Under the pieces are notes generated by a model. The model saw only the letters and a list, made by a program, of their open reading frames with translations. It was not told where the DNA came from and did not search any database. This document shows positions 52,158-61,897 of a DNA stretch of 64,000 nt, piece by piece; position 1 is the stretch's first letter, and every line of letters begins with the position of its first letter. A program made the position numbers and the translations under genes. This DNA is from Tectiglobus sp965224045. Lineage in GTDB: Bacteria; Pseudomonadota; Alphaproteobacteria; Rhizobiales; Hyphomicrobiaceae. The stretch is from NCBI GenBank assembly GCA_965224045.1, contig CBDCYD010000015.1, positions 682,001 to 746,000 on the forward strand. Reading direction: 5' to 3'.

Positions 52158-53456
52158 TTATGATGCACCAATTGCTGATTGCCCATTTGCACATCTGGGA
52201 TCTTGAAGTGGTTCTGGGGCGGGGCCGGTTTGCAGGAAAAGTTTGAGCTCTTCAAAGAATCGCGTGGAAGCCGGTTCATCCTCCAAGAAGAAATGATTTC
52301 GGCCCTGCATTGCAACAAAGCGCGCGCCCGGGATACCGCTGGCCAGCGCCTTACCTTCATATAGCGGTACCATTAGATCTCCGTACACATGCATCACTAG
52401 CGTTGGCGTTTGTACTTTTGGAAGAATGGAAGCGATATCAAAATCTCCCGTTACGTCCATGTAGCGTGCTGCGCATTCCGGTGACGTCGTTCTGCGCTGT
52501 AACTCGTTGAAGAAATCTGCCTGTGCCGGTGTTGCGTCGGGCACGAAGTTTCCGGTGAACAATTGGCGGACGGCTGGATTGTCCGTACCCCATTCCAAGC
52601 GTGCCAAACTTAGCATTGCATTGCGTTTATCTCTATCCTCAGGTGTGCGTTTTTTAGCACCACGTACGTAACCGCCATAAAGGATCAGATGAGACACGCG
52701 TTCTGGATGCTTCACAGCGTACGCGATAGAGACCGCACAGCCTTGCGAAATCCCAAGCAGTGGAAACCGAGCGATGCCGACGGCATCGACAACTGTCTCA
52801 AGGTCGCTGACCCAGGCATCGAGGGTCAGAATATCGACATCCCAATCGGACATGCCATTGCCGCGGGCATCGTAGCGAATGAGCGTGTGATCTTCGGCGA
52901 GACCGCGAAGCACGTGCCGCCAGACCGGGTTTTTCCAGTCATACGTGAGATGGTGCAACCAATTGCCAGCTTTCACCAGAGGCGGACCACTACCGGCGAT
53001 AGCGTAGGCAAGACGGACACCGTCGGGAGCTCTGCAGTACTTGATCTCTTGATTGATGTTGGAAGGATGTGGTTCGGACAGCACCAAATCGACCGGCAAA
53101 TGATCGGTGAGAAGGGCATGTGAGCCACAGTCTTCAATCGCATCTTCGCTTGCAGCAACCGGCCCATCGACCAGATAACCGCGCCTTGCGACAGTCTTAA
53201 TGATCGTCTTTTGCTTGTCGCCGAGGGCGTGGCGGATCTCGCTGATGCAATGAGTCAACGAGTCTTCGGTGACCATTACATCCGGCCACACTGCATTGAT
53301 TAATTCATCCTTACCTATGATCCGTCCGGTGTTGGATGCCAGATAGAGCAGCACGTCGAAGCACTTGGGCCGCAAATCGATCTGGCCGGACGGCCCATGA
53401 ACACTCAATCGCTCCAGATCGAGATTGAAGGATGCTAATCTGATCGATTTATTCAC
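52158..53456 (-). CDS. Fusion of OmpR-type winged helix and alpha/beta hydrolase
   Basis: A 432-residue two-domain protein. Residues about 1-100 are a PhoB/OmpR-type DNA-binding domain without a receiver (IDLRPKCFDVLLYLASNTG, SLTHCISEIRHALGD, TVARRGYLVDG). From about residue 135 an alpha/beta hydrolase follows: oxyanion region LVKAGNWLHHL, nucleophile elbow LLGISQGC (about Ser237), acid in VYGDLMVP and His in GRNHFFLED. A GTG at 53456 with GGAGG 8 bases upstream is chosen over the longer frame. The design suggests a regulator whose ligand is bound, or hydrolysed, by the second domain. It is divergent from the binding protein gene. Confidence 0.82.
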   Translation of the reverse strand: MNKSIRLASFNLDLERLSVHGPSGQIDLRPKCFDVLLYLASNTGRIIGKDELINAVWPDVMVTEDSLTHCISEIRHALGDKQKTIIKTVARRGYLVDGPVAASEDAIEDCGSHALLTDHLPVDLVLSEPHPSNINQEIKYCRAPDGVRLAYAIAGSGPPLVKAGNWLHHLTYDWKNPVWRHVLRGLAEDHTLIRYDARGNGMSDWDVDILTLDAWVSDLETVVDAVGIARFPLLGISQGCAVSIAYAVKHPERVSHLILYGGYVRGAKKRTPEDRDKRNAMLSLARLEWGTDNPAVRQLFTGNFVPDATPAQADFFNELQRRTTSPECAARYMDVTGDFDIASILPKVQTPTLVMHVYGDLMVPLYEGKALASGIPGARFVAMQGRNHFFLEDEPASTRFFEELKLFLQTGPAPEPLQDPRCANGQSAIGAS

Positions 53457-53692
53457 GATCAACACCTCCGTTGTCGAGACACCATTTGCCTGTGCTCGGC
53501 GCAACAAACGATGTCAGCGAAACTTCAGCAATCTTTCAGGCAACCTTCAGGACTAGCTGGCGTTCTCTACTCCAGAGTTGTTCTGCTCCACATTGTGTTG
53601 CCCGACGCCGAAGCACCGCTGCTCGTGCGAACGTTACCTCATTGGCATTCGCTTGACGAGCCGGTCACGCAACTGCTTTGGAGGTATGCCAA

Positions 53693-54664
53693 TTGAAACG
53701 ACGCGAGTTTATCACGCTGATTGGAAGCGCAGCTGCGCTCTTGCCATTTGCCGCCCGCGCACAGCAGAAACAAAACCCGGTTTTCGGGATGCTGCTGTTC
53801 TTTTCTCGCGAAGAAGGAAGGACGTTCACTGATCCGATCCGTGCCTACATGCAAGCTCTCGGCTACGTCGACGGTCGGAACATAAATTTCGATTTCCGTT
53901 TTGCAGACAACAAAGTTGATCGTCTGCCGGATCTTGCCGCCAAGCTCGTTGCCCGTCAGCCAACTGTGATCGCGACATTTGGAGATGCCGCCGGACTGGC
54001 GGCCCAGGCAGCGACGACGCGGATTCCTATCGTGTCTATGTCGGAGGATTTGGTTCGTGCCAAGCTCGTGCCCAACATGCACAGCCCTGGCGGCAACATA
54101 ACAGGCGTTAGCATCATGGGCACCGAACTGGACGCTAAGCGCTTAGAGATCCTGGCAGAAGTTCTTCCCGCGCGAAGTAAGATCCTGCTATTGTCTGACG
54201 CTACCACGCATCGCGAATCCCGCCCAGCGCTCAACGCAGTTGCCCAATCATTGGGCCTGACACTTGAGGAAGCGGTGGTCCGGTCAGCAACCGAGATTGA
54301 TCGAGCATTGCATACCGCAATGGAGCGTGGCTTTGCGGGCGTGAACGTCCTGTCGTCAGCTTTCCTATTTGCCCACCGTAAACACATCGTCACACGTGGG
54401 CAAAAATATCGGTTGGCAACGATTTTTCAATGGCCCGAGACTGCGGACGAGGGTGGTCTGCTAGCCTATGGTCCAAGCCTCCTCGGCGCGTTTCGGCGCG
54501 TGGCTGCAACAGTTGTGAAAGTTCTGCACGGCGCCAAACCACGCGATATTCCAGTCGAACAACCAACAAGGTTCGCACTTCATGTGAACCTTAAAACTGC
54601 AGGATCACTTGGATTTACGGTTCCTGAGTCGATTCTGGTTCGTGCTGACAAGGCGATAGAATGA
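53693..54664 (+). CDS. ABC transporter substrate-binding protein (ABC_sub_bind type), no adjacent permease
   Basis: A 323-residue exported binding protein. The leader starts MKRREFITLIGSAAALLPFA with an RR-type motif and cleavage near ARAQQ; this form is very common in Bradyrhizobium-like genomes. The mature part shows two Rossmann-like lobes (RAYMQALGYVDGRNINFDFRFA, TVIATFGDAAGLAAQAAT, NITGVSIMGTELDAKRLEIL). A TTG at 53693 has GGAGG 8 bases before it. No permease or ATPase gene is adjacent. The cyclase gene follows within 82 bases in the same direction, so the protein may present a ligand to that sensor rather than to a transporter. Confidence 0.82.
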   Translation: MKRREFITLIGSAAALLPFAARAQQKQNPVFGMLLFFSREEGRTFTDPIRAYMQALGYVDGRNINFDFRFADNKVDRLPDLAAKLVARQPTVIATFGDAAGLAAQAATTRIPIVSMSEDLVRAKLVPNMHSPGGNITGVSIMGTELDAKRLEILAEVLPARSKILLLSDATTHRESRPALNAVAQSLGLTLEEAVVRSATEIDRALHTAMERGFAGVNVLSSAFLFAHRKHIVTRGQKYRLATIFQWPETADEGGLLAYGPSLLGAFRRVAATVVKVLHGAKPRDIPVEQPTRFALHVNLKTAGSLGFTVPESILVRADKAIE

Positions 54665-54746
54665 GGCGGTGCGGCCGGAGCGGACGAGGGCGCGCGAGGT
54701 GTTTGTGCGTGCACCCGTACTTCCAGGAGCTACCCCAGAGACCTTG

Positions 54747-56462
54747 ATGAGACTGCGTCAACCTCTGTTTCGGAAATATTTTCTGGCGCTGTTCTTTGTT
54801 GTCGCTGTTCCGCTCGCGATTAGTGGTGCGAGCGATGCTTGGTTCGGATATCAGGATTATCGTGCCTTGCTCGACAAGCGGCTGCACATCGAAGCCAAGG
54901 CTGCAGCCAATCAAATCAGCAACTTCCTCGACAGTATCAAGAAGCAGATGGGCTGGACAACGCAGCTAGCCTGGACCGAGAGCAATAGGCAGCGCCACCG
55001 CCTTGACGCGCTTCGCTTGCTGCGCCAAGTCCCAGCGATCACAGACGTCACGCTTGTCGATGGTGCCGGCAAAGAACAACTTCGGGTTTCGCGCATTGAT
55101 CGTGACATCATCGGCAGCGGGATCGACCGTTCGGCCGATCCTGCGATAATCGCTGCACAAACCAACGGCATTTGGTACGGCCCAATCGTTCTAAAAAAGG
55201 GCTCGGAGCCGCACATGACGATAGCCCTGGCCGGAAATCGTACCGCAATCGGCGTGACGATTGTGCAGATTAACCTCAAATTGATCTGGGACGTTATCTC
55301 TGCCATTCGCATTGGCCGCCATGGGCGTGCGTTCGTTGCGGACCGCCATGGTGGTCTCATCGCGCATCCTAATATGGCACTCGTATTGAAGGGACGGGAC
55401 CCGACAACCGAAGCACGCTTGAAGGTGTTCGCAATGACCGCACTAGCGGCCAGGGGTCAGGCGATCCAGGCAGAACGCGCCGACGGTCGAACGGTGCTCG
55501 CTGCCATGTCACCTGTCCGTGGCGTCGACTGGATCGTATTCGCTGAGCTGCCGATGGCAGAGGCGCTAGCTCCTATTCGCATCGCATTATTGCGCACAGG
55601 TATACTCTTTCTAGGAGGCACCGGCATTGCTGCGGTTATATCCCTACTTCTGGCCAAGCGCATGACAGATCCCATCAGGAAGCTTGAAGAAGGAGCAGCC
55701 CACATCGGTGCCGGGCGGTTTGACCACGAGATCAACATTGCAACAGGCGACGAACTTGAGCGCCTTGCTAACCGCTTCAACCAGATGGCAGGCGAACTGG
55801 CGCTGGCCAGAGATCGAGCTGAGCGGATCACACGCTTAAGGCAGTTTCTTTCTCCTCAGGTGGCAGAACTGGTCGAGCAATCCGGACAGAGCGACATGCT
55901 AGCTGGTCAGCGCGTCGATATTGCAGTCTTATTTTGCGATCTTCGTGGGTTTACGGCCTTTTCATCCAATGCCAATCCAGAAGAAATTATGAGGGTGCTG
56001 GATGAATACTATGAGACGCTTGGGGTAAGCATCACGCGTTTTGATGCCACGCTGACGCACTTTTCCGGAGACGGGCTGATGGCAATTCTAAATGCACCGG
56101 TTCGCTGTAACGGAGATCCGGCTCTTTATGGCGCACGCATGGCGCAAAAGATGCAGTCAGACGTGCAAGGTCTGATTACGACATGGGCTAAACGCGGCTA
56201 CGCAATAGGCTTTGGCATCGGGCTGACGCGGGGCATGGCAACGGTAGGGCGCGTCGGATACGAGGGGCGCCACGACTACACCGCCATCGGCAACGTCGTA
56301 AATCTTGCCTCGCGCCTCTGCTCTTTGGCCGCGGATGGGCAAGTTCTACTCGACGCCAGCGTCGCCGCGCGGGTCTCAACAGAAATTCCGATGAGAGAGT
56401 TGGAGCCTCAGCGCTTAAAAGGATTCATCGATCCGGTAACGGTTTTTGAGATCGTCAATTGA
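54747..56462 (+). CDS. Membrane class III adenylate/guanylate cyclase with Cache-type sensor and HAMP
   Basis: A 571-residue signalling enzyme. A membrane helix (YFLALFFVVAVPLAISGA) precedes about 250 residues of periplasmic Cache-type sensor, then a second helix (GILFLGGTGIAAVISLLLA), a HAMP domain and a catalytic cyclase domain. Metal-binding Asp residues are in VLFCDLRGF (about Asp398) and FSGDGLMAILNAP (about Asp442); DYTAIGNVVNLASRL is the family segment. The Lys that usually selects adenine is replaced by His (THFSGDG), so the nucleotide made is uncertain. The start is at the ATG at 54747 although the open frame begins at a GTG 26 codons earlier. Confidence 0.88.
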   Translation: MRLRQPLFRKYFLALFFVVAVPLAISGASDAWFGYQDYRALLDKRLHIEAKAAANQISNFLDSIKKQMGWTTQLAWTESNRQRHRLDALRLLRQVPAITDVTLVDGAGKEQLRVSRIDRDIIGSGIDRSADPAIIAAQTNGIWYGPIVLKKGSEPHMTIALAGNRTAIGVTIVQINLKLIWDVISAIRIGRHGRAFVADRHGGLIAHPNMALVLKGRDPTTEARLKVFAMTALAARGQAIQAERADGRTVLAAMSPVRGVDWIVFAELPMAEALAPIRIALLRTGILFLGGTGIAAVISLLLAKRMTDPIRKLEEGAAHIGAGRFDHEINIATGDELERLANRFNQMAGELALARDRAERITRLRQFLSPQVAELVEQSGQSDMLAGQRVDIAVLFCDLRGFTAFSSNANPEEIMRVLDEYYETLGVSITRFDATLTHFSGDGLMAILNAPVRCNGDPALYGARMAQKMQSDVQGLITTWAKRGYAIGFGIGLTRGMATVGRVGYEGRHDYTAIGNVVNLASRLCSLAADGQVLLDASVAARVSTEIPMRELEPQRLKGFIDPVTVFEIVN

Positions 56463-56899
56463 CACGCTTTGTAAGTGTCTTGGCCGCCTAGCCCCACAGG
56501 GTGATGCGCCAGAAAATGTCCTTCATGGTCTAACGGAGCAAGCCTGCGGCTGAACATTTCGCGTCCGCTTAAGAGGTTGTTTCAACAGAGCCTGCTAGGT
56601 CTCAAAAAGCCCTTGCTCCAGCTTTGCGATTGTCGCTTGTTTGATCGAAACCGAATTGGTGCTCAACAGTTGCTCGTGTAGCGCTGGGAGCACCAGTGTT
56701 CCGAACGTCAGCCAAGCGCCAATGGCGAAACGTCCTGTGTGGATGGTTCCTGCATTGCAAGAACTTTTTGAAGTTTGACATCTTGATCAGGAGCAGTCTT
56801 GTGTCTGGCCTGTTGGTGCGGATTGAAGACCGCTGGCCTTGATGGGTTTCGCGGATCGAGTCCCACTTTACAAAACGGACAATCGATGTCCCGGTTGCT
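56463..56899. other. Region between the cyclase gene and the sulfatase fragment
   Basis: About 440 bases without an intact gene. On the minus strand, a stretch reading LTFGTLVLPALHEQLLSTNS to KLEQGLF (about 56600-56725) has coding character in one frame but no recognised family; it may be another remnant. The rest shows nothing recognisable. Confidence 0.4.
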
Positions 56900-57109
56900 G
56901 CAATCATGCACGTATCGTCCCGTTGCAATACTTGCGCGTGTCGGCACGCAGACGGGCAATTGGTGTAGGCGTTGTCGAACATCGTTCCACGAGTTGCAAG
57001 CGCACCAAATGTCGGCGTCTTGACATACGCGTGTCCTGCGCAGCCCATGAACGCGGCGTTGTGTTCATCCGACATGATGAACACGAGATTTTTTGGGAGA
57101 TAGACTCAT
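56900..57109 (-). pseudogene. Sulfatase N-terminal fragment, frameshifted
   Basis: A sulfatase start is readable across three frames: MSLSPK from an ATG at 57109, NLVFIMSDEHN up to FDNAYTNCP, then VCVPTRASIATGRYVHD with the CxPxR modification motif. The first break is in a run of six A residues (57089-57094 on the plus strand as T), the second near 56950-56956 and fits a single-base loss. Homology stops after GRYVHD. About 70 codons of a protein normally near 500 remain. It lies just downstream of the intact sulfatase gene. Confidence 0.8.
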
Positions 57110-57142
57110 GTCACCAATCTCTCCGATTGCGCGTCACTGCTT

Positions 57143-58648
57143 TCACCACTTCGACTTCCGCCTACCGGGCGCAACCGCCATCAACTCTTGATCGCCGTTT
57201 GACAACCAGTCGACCGTCCATTCGTTATGCAAATGATCGCCGGTATCTGCCATCCATTGGATCATAAGCCTCTTAAGTGCGGCTAAGGGTACAGCGTAGT
57301 TGCGATCCTCGGACACATTGTTGAGTTGCCAGGGGTCAATCGATCGATCGTAGAGCTCGTCGATATCATTGGTATGGTAGATATAGGCGAATTGTTCGGT
57401 TGTCAGCAGACGCATCGAGTAAAGCCCCATATGACTGCCGTGAAATTCACAGTAGGCACTCTGCGGCCAATCGGCCGGCGCTTCGCCGGTTGACAGGATC
57501 GGCATCAGTGAGCGTCCGTGGCATGGGACAGGCGGACTGTTGCCGCTCAGTTCTACGAACGTCGCAAAGAGATCTAGAAAATGATGCACGAACGCCGTTG
57601 ATGAGGTGCCGGCTTTCACGACCCCCGGCCAGCGCATGATCAACGGGACGAGGTAGATCTCCTCGTACATCGTGTAATCCTTGTTGCAGATTCCATGTGC
57701 GCCGATTGTATCGCCATGATCGCTCGTGAAGATGACCAAGGTGCTGTCGCACAGGTCTGTACGATCCAGGTGATCGAGAACACGACCAATCGCATCATCG
57801 ATCAAGGAGATCTCTCCGAAGTAGGCTGAAACAAGCGGCGCCCAGTCCTTCCACTCAAGCCCTTCGGTGCGCCAGTGGCGTTGTTTGATGCGCTGCACAG
57901 CCGGCTTTCCGGACAAGTCATCAGCGTGGTTCGGCCAGGGCGGAATGCCCGCCGGGTCGTACATCGAAAAGTAAGGCTCGGGTACGACGTTCGGAAAGTG
58001 CGGGCCATGGAAGTCGAGGCGGACAAAGAACGGGTCTGTGTTTGCGCGTAAGTCCTCGATGATTTGGATAACACGATCGGCCAGAAATCGTGGTCGACTG
58101 AATTCCGCCAGCTGGGGATCGCGTTCTGCGATCTGCGTTGTGTAATGCATGTATGCGCCCGACGCCGGTTTGCCGATATCGGACCGCCACTTGAGAAAAT
58201 CGCCGAGTGAGACATACCGGTCGTAGCCAAATTCCGGCGGCTTCCTCGATGAAACATGCCACTTTCCGATACAGCCAAGCTGATAGCCTGTGCGCTTCAG
58301 TGCATTGGCCAGCAAATCGTCCTCCGGCGCGAGTTCGGCTCGAACAGGGTGAAGGCCGACATTCGTCAATACGCGATGTTCATGAGGATAGACGCCAGTG
58401 AGTAGCGAACAGCGCACCGGCGAGCACAGGCCGGTCGGCGTAAATGCACGGTCATACCTTATGCCTTCGGCGGCAAGCCTGTCGATGTTTGGCGTCCTGC
58501 AGATCGAGCTTCCGTAAGCGCCAACCGTGTCCCGACGTTGCTGGTCGGTGACGATGAGCACAATGTTGGGGCGTCGAGCCATCAAGCCGGCACGTTTCTC
58601 ATCTTCACTCGGTTGTTGCGGGGCTCGATCCGAGTCGGCCTGCTGCAT
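57143..58648 (-). CDS. Sulfatase (type I, formylglycine-dependent), first intact copy
   Basis: A 501-residue hydrolase of sulfate esters. Family signatures are RPNIVLIVTDQQRRDTVGAYG, the CxPxR motif in PTGLCSPVRCSLLTG (Cys75, expected to become formylglycine), GCIGKWH and IFTSDHGDTIGAHGICNKD. No signal peptide is apparent, so cytoplasmic action on an imported substrate fits. The ATG at 58648 has AGAGGA upstream and overlaps tctA by 44 bases; an ATG 22 codons later would avoid the overlap but lacks a clear site. It is the last gene of the tctCBA-sulfatase row. Confidence 0.9.
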   Translation of the reverse strand: MQQADSDRAPQQPSEDEKRAGLMARRPNIVLIVTDQQRRDTVGAYGSSICRTPNIDRLAAEGIRYDRAFTPTGLCSPVRCSLLTGVYPHEHRVLTNVGLHPVRAELAPEDDLLANALKRTGYQLGCIGKWHVSSRKPPEFGYDRYVSLGDFLKWRSDIGKPASGAYMHYTTQIAERDPQLAEFSRPRFLADRVIQIIEDLRANTDPFFVRLDFHGPHFPNVVPEPYFSMYDPAGIPPWPNHADDLSGKPAVQRIKQRHWRTEGLEWKDWAPLVSAYFGEISLIDDAIGRVLDHLDRTDLCDSTLVIFTSDHGDTIGAHGICNKDYTMYEEIYLVPLIMRWPGVVKAGTSSTAFVHHFLDLFATFVELSGNSPPVPCHGRSLMPILSTGEAPADWPQSAYCEFHGSHMGLYSMRLLTTEQFAYIYHTNDIDELYDRSIDPWQLNNVSEDRNYAVPLAALKRLMIQWMADTGDHLHNEWTVDWLSNGDQELMAVAPGRRKSKW

Positions 58649-60116
58649 TTCTAAGTCCTCTTTGGACAGCCGGGATAGACAGAACGATTGAAAGCACGAT
58701 GACTATGGCGAGGCCTAGCGCAATCGGGCGCTGCAATATCGGCATCAGGCTGCCATCTGAAATGATCAGGGAATTCCGCAGGAATTCATCAAAGAGTTTG
58801 CCCAGCACGAGCCCAAGAATGAGCGGTGCAAGTGGAAATGCGAGCGCCCGCATGATGACGGCCAATACACCAAAAGCCAGCATCATCCATACATCACCAT
58901 ACTGCAATTGACTGGCGTAGGCACCGATTACGGCAAGTGCCACGACAACAGCCATGATATTTTCGCGTGGTATCAGCAGCACATGCACGATCACATGGGC
59001 CAGCAACAGACCCACGATCAGCATCACGACAGTACCCATCATCAATCCAGCGACCATGTATTCGAAAAGCTGCAGGTTATCGATTAGAAACGTCGGCCCT
59101 GGTTTCATGCCATGCACGAACAGCGCTGCCATGACGATTGCCGCGCCGGCCGATCCCGGCAAACCAAGCGCAATCATTGGAATAAATGATCCGGGAATGA
59201 CGGCATTGTTGCCCGTCTCAGCCGCCGTAACGCCTTCGATCGATCCCTTTCCGTAGTCGTCGGGTTCCTTGCTGGTGCGTTTGGCCGCTCCATAAGCTGC
59301 CCATCCACCGACATCGGCACCGAGACCTGGTAGAATTCCGACAAATGTTCCAATGATCCCCGACTGAAAGATGACGCGGAACTTACCGCTAATGTCGGAC
59401 CAACGCGGGATAACGCGTCCAACACTGCCGGCCGTACGCACAAGTCCGATGTCCTTTGGTGCCATCGTGACGATGACCTGGCTTATTCCGAACAAGCCAA
59501 CGATGGCTGCAATCAATGCAAAACCGGCCTGCAGATAGGTCGAGCCGAACGTGAAGCGCGGATGTGTGTGAAGGTCATCCAGACCGACCATGGCAAGCAT
59601 CAGGCCGAGTGCGCCGGCAATCAGTCCTTTCAATGGATCATCACCGGAGAGTCCTCCGGCCATGACAATGCCGAGGATCACAAGAAGCAACAGTTCCCAA
59701 GATGTGAAAAGGAGCGAAACTTCTACCAGCCATGGGGTCAGGGTCGCCATTGCACCGACAGCCATCATCGAGCCGATGCAAGAGCCGATGGTCGCCATGG
59801 CAATTGCACGGCCGGCGTGGCCTTGTCGTGCCAGCGGGTAACCGTCAAGTGCGGTTGCTGCCGAAGCCGGTGCACCTGGCACATTGAGCAGTATTGCGGA
59901 CATCGAACCGCCATATGCGCCGGCCATGTAGATGAGCATCATGGCCACGATCGCGTACTCGGTCTTCATGGAATATGAGACCCCGATAAGGAGCGCCATC
60001 GCCATCGGCCCCGTCAAGCCGGGGAGCGCACCGAGAATGACGCCGAGCGTCACCGAGCCGAAGGCAACACCGATCGCGATTGGATCCGACAGCAAGATAA
60101 ACAACTGCTCAAACAC
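58605..60116 (-). CDS. tctA: Tripartite tricarboxylate transporter, large permease TctA
   Basis: A 503-residue inner-membrane protein with about twelve helices. The two family motifs are present: LGALPGLTGPMAMALLIG near the N-terminus and FVGILPGLGADVGGWAAY in the middle. The TTT system imports carboxylates with a periplasmic binding protein. It follows tctB by 9 bases and its end overlaps the sulfatase gene. Such transporters are often tied to one catabolic pathway, here probably a sulfated compound. Confidence 0.93.
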   Translation of the reverse strand: MFEQLFILLSDPIAIGVAFGSVTLGVILGALPGLTGPMAMALLIGVSYSMKTEYAIVAMMLIYMAGAYGGSMSAILLNVPGAPASAATALDGYPLARQGHAGRAIAMATIGSCIGSMMAVGAMATLTPWLVEVSLLFTSWELLLLVILGIVMAGGLSGDDPLKGLIAGALGLMLAMVGLDDLHTHPRFTFGSTYLQAGFALIAAIVGLFGISQVIVTMAPKDIGLVRTAGSVGRVIPRWSDISGKFRVIFQSGIIGTFVGILPGLGADVGGWAAYGAAKRTSKEPDDYGKGSIEGVTAAETGNNAVIPGSFIPMIALGLPGSAGAAIVMAALFVHGMKPGPTFLIDNLQLFEYMVAGLMMGTVVMLIVGLLLAHVIVHVLLIPRENIMAVVVALAVIGAYASQLQYGDVWMMLAFGVLAVIMRALAFPLAPLILGLVLGKLFDEFLRNSLIISDGSLMPILQRPIALGLAIVIVLSIVLSIPAVQRGLRNAAGRLGSSPATTE

Positions 60117-60125
60117 GCCGCTGCC

Positions 60126-60626
60126 TCAGGGTAGGGGGATGAGAAAGAACTCTGCGAAAACGTAGTAGAGAACGGCCGTAAGCAATGCGGAAAGGCCCAG
60201 GCCCCAAATGACCATGTATCGCCAATTCCGAACTGGAGCGAATACAAGCTGAAAGACGGCTAACATGGCGAACGTCGCCGGTGCATAGCCGACGGACGGC
60301 AGCATTGCGACGTAGACCAGTATGATGGCGAGTGCCAGCAGCCCGCGCCAAACATCGACATTGATCGAGACGCTCATGTCGGACCATGAGAAACCACGCG
60401 CCCGAAGCATCAGCATCGCCGACAGCAACAGAAGTACACCGGCAATGAGCCCGGGCGTCAGACCAGGCGAACCTAGCAAACCCGAGTCGCCGTAATATGG
60501 CATGTTGATCGACTCGTAGAGCGCGTAGGCACCGAGCAGAAAAACGGCAAGGCCGGCAATGAAATCACCGGCACTGCCTCGCTTAACCGGCCCTGCCGGG
60601 GCCGGCTCTGTATCGTCGTCGGACAT
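60126..60626 (-). CDS. tctB: Tripartite tricarboxylate transporter, small permease TctB
   Basis: A 166-residue protein with four predicted helices (DFIAGLAVFLLGAYALYESI, LTPGLIAGVLLLLSAMLML, GLLALAIILVYVAMLPSVG, MVIWGLGLSALLTAVLYYVF). The GDSGLLGSPGLTP segment between helices 1 and 2 is typical of TctB. It is 14 bases after tctC and 9 before tctA, a complete operon. Confidence 0.9.
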   Translation of the reverse strand: MSDDDTEPAPAGPVKRGSAGDFIAGLAVFLLGAYALYESINMPYYGDSGLLGSPGLTPGLIAGVLLLLSAMLMLRARGFSWSDMSVSINVDVWRGLLALAIILVYVAMLPSVGYAPATFAMLAVFQLVFAPVRNWRYMVIWGLGLSALLTAVLYYVFAEFFLIPLP

Positions 60627-60640
60627 TGAGCTCTTGCCTG

Positions 60641-61672
60641 TCAGCCCTCAATCTTCTTGATCTTGAGCTCGTCGCGCGTCTTCTTGGCAGTCCCCAGAAT
60701 GACTTCAACGACATAGGCCTGGAGAGCGGTGCGCTCACCCATAAGGTCATTCGCTTTGTCACGTCCAGCGCGGAACGGGAAGAAGGCATTGTCATCATAG
60801 ACTTTGGCCATCGACTTATCTGCCATTGCCGTCGCAAACGCCTTGTCGATCGCGGCCAGAACATCAGCCGGTGCCCCCTTCTTTAAGGCAACGCCATGAA
60901 TGTTTGTCCAAGGCATTGTCTTCGTGAAGAGCGGATCTTTGATCTCGTGCAGCATTGTTGGAATGGTCGTGCCCGCAGTCTTCCAGTCCTCCGGAACGGT
61001 GGCCGCAAGACAACGCAGCTTGCCAGCCTTCATGAAATTGACCTGGGGTGTAACGCCCATGCAGCCAAAGTTCGTTTCCTGCGCGATTACTGCACGCACC
61101 GACGGACCGCCACCCTTGTAGTTTGCGATCTTGAAGTCGAGACCGACCTTCTTGCGCAGAAAGACGGCAACGTTGGACCACAGTGAGCCGGATGGCGTGG
61201 TCGCAACCGAATACTTGCCTGGATTGGACCCGACTTCTTCAATCCACTGCTTGAAAGTTGCGATCTTGCTCGACGCCGGCACGCACACACCACATGCCGT
61301 ACCGCCAGACATCCAGAAGTCAAAAGACCTCCAGTCGTAATCGATTTTACCTAGTGAAGGGAACGACTCGATCACGTCATTTGCACCAAGCCAGCTATAT
61401 CCATCAGCAGGACGGGAGCGCACATAATCCATTGCCTGGATACCGCCTGCACCCGACATGTTCTGAAGTGCGACCGACCGTGCCTTCATGGCCCTCTTCA
61501 TGAGTTCGATAACAGGCCGCGTCCCGCGGTCCGTCGCACCTCCTGGAGGCGCCATCATTGCAACCGTGATCGGGCGTTCAGGGTATGCAGCGTGGGCGAT
61601 ATTTGGCAGCGCGGCCGAACCAGCAATCGCCGCACTCGAGGCGAGCAACTCTCTACGTGTCAGCAATGTCAT
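60641..61672 (-). CDS. tctC: Tripartite tricarboxylate transporter, binding protein TctC
   Basis: A 343-residue exported binding protein. The leader has a twin-arginine motif (LTRRELLASSAAIAGSAAL), so Tat export is possible, and cleavage is near AHAAYPERP. The Bug/TctC-type segment PERPITVAMMAPPGGATDRGTRP follows. The two lobes are complete to the C-terminus (DELKIKKIEG). The residue contacting the carboxylate cannot be assigned by eye, so substrate is open. It heads the tctCBA operon with sulfatase genes on both sides. Confidence 0.9.
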   Translation of the reverse strand: MTLLTRRELLASSAAIAGSAALPNIAHAAYPERPITVAMMAPPGGATDRGTRPVIELMKRAMKARSVALQNMSGAGGIQAMDYVRSRPADGYSWLGANDVIESFPSLGKIDYDWRSFDFWMSGGTACGVCVPASSKIATFKQWIEEVGSNPGKYSVATTPSGSLWSNVAVFLRKKVGLDFKIANYKGGGPSVRAVIAQETNFGCMGVTPQVNFMKAGKLRCLAATVPEDWKTAGTTIPTMLHEIKDPLFTKTMPWTNIHGVALKKGAPADVLAAIDKAFATAMADKSMAKVYDDNAFFPFRAGRDKANDLMGERTALQAYVVEVILGTAKKTRDELKIKKIEG

Positions 61673-61897
61673 TTGATTCCTCCAGGGTTGGTCACCAATG
61701 CTATTCGGCTCAGGTGATTTCCTCTCCCCGCGTAGAACAGGTTAGGCGATCGACTTGGATTCTGCCAACCCGCACTCCGGGGAATCATCCATTCGATGAA
61801 CATCTTCTATTTCATAATAGATGTCCTGCAGCTCGCTGCTAGTCCGTGGAGCACCAGACAATGTTCGGCTGCTCTGTCATGAACGTTTCGGCCCCAC

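Noticed and set aside
56602..57084. 160-codon open frame read as an intact small protein
   Set aside because: Only its first 45 residues are sulfatase; after the frameshift the reading is out of frame noise.
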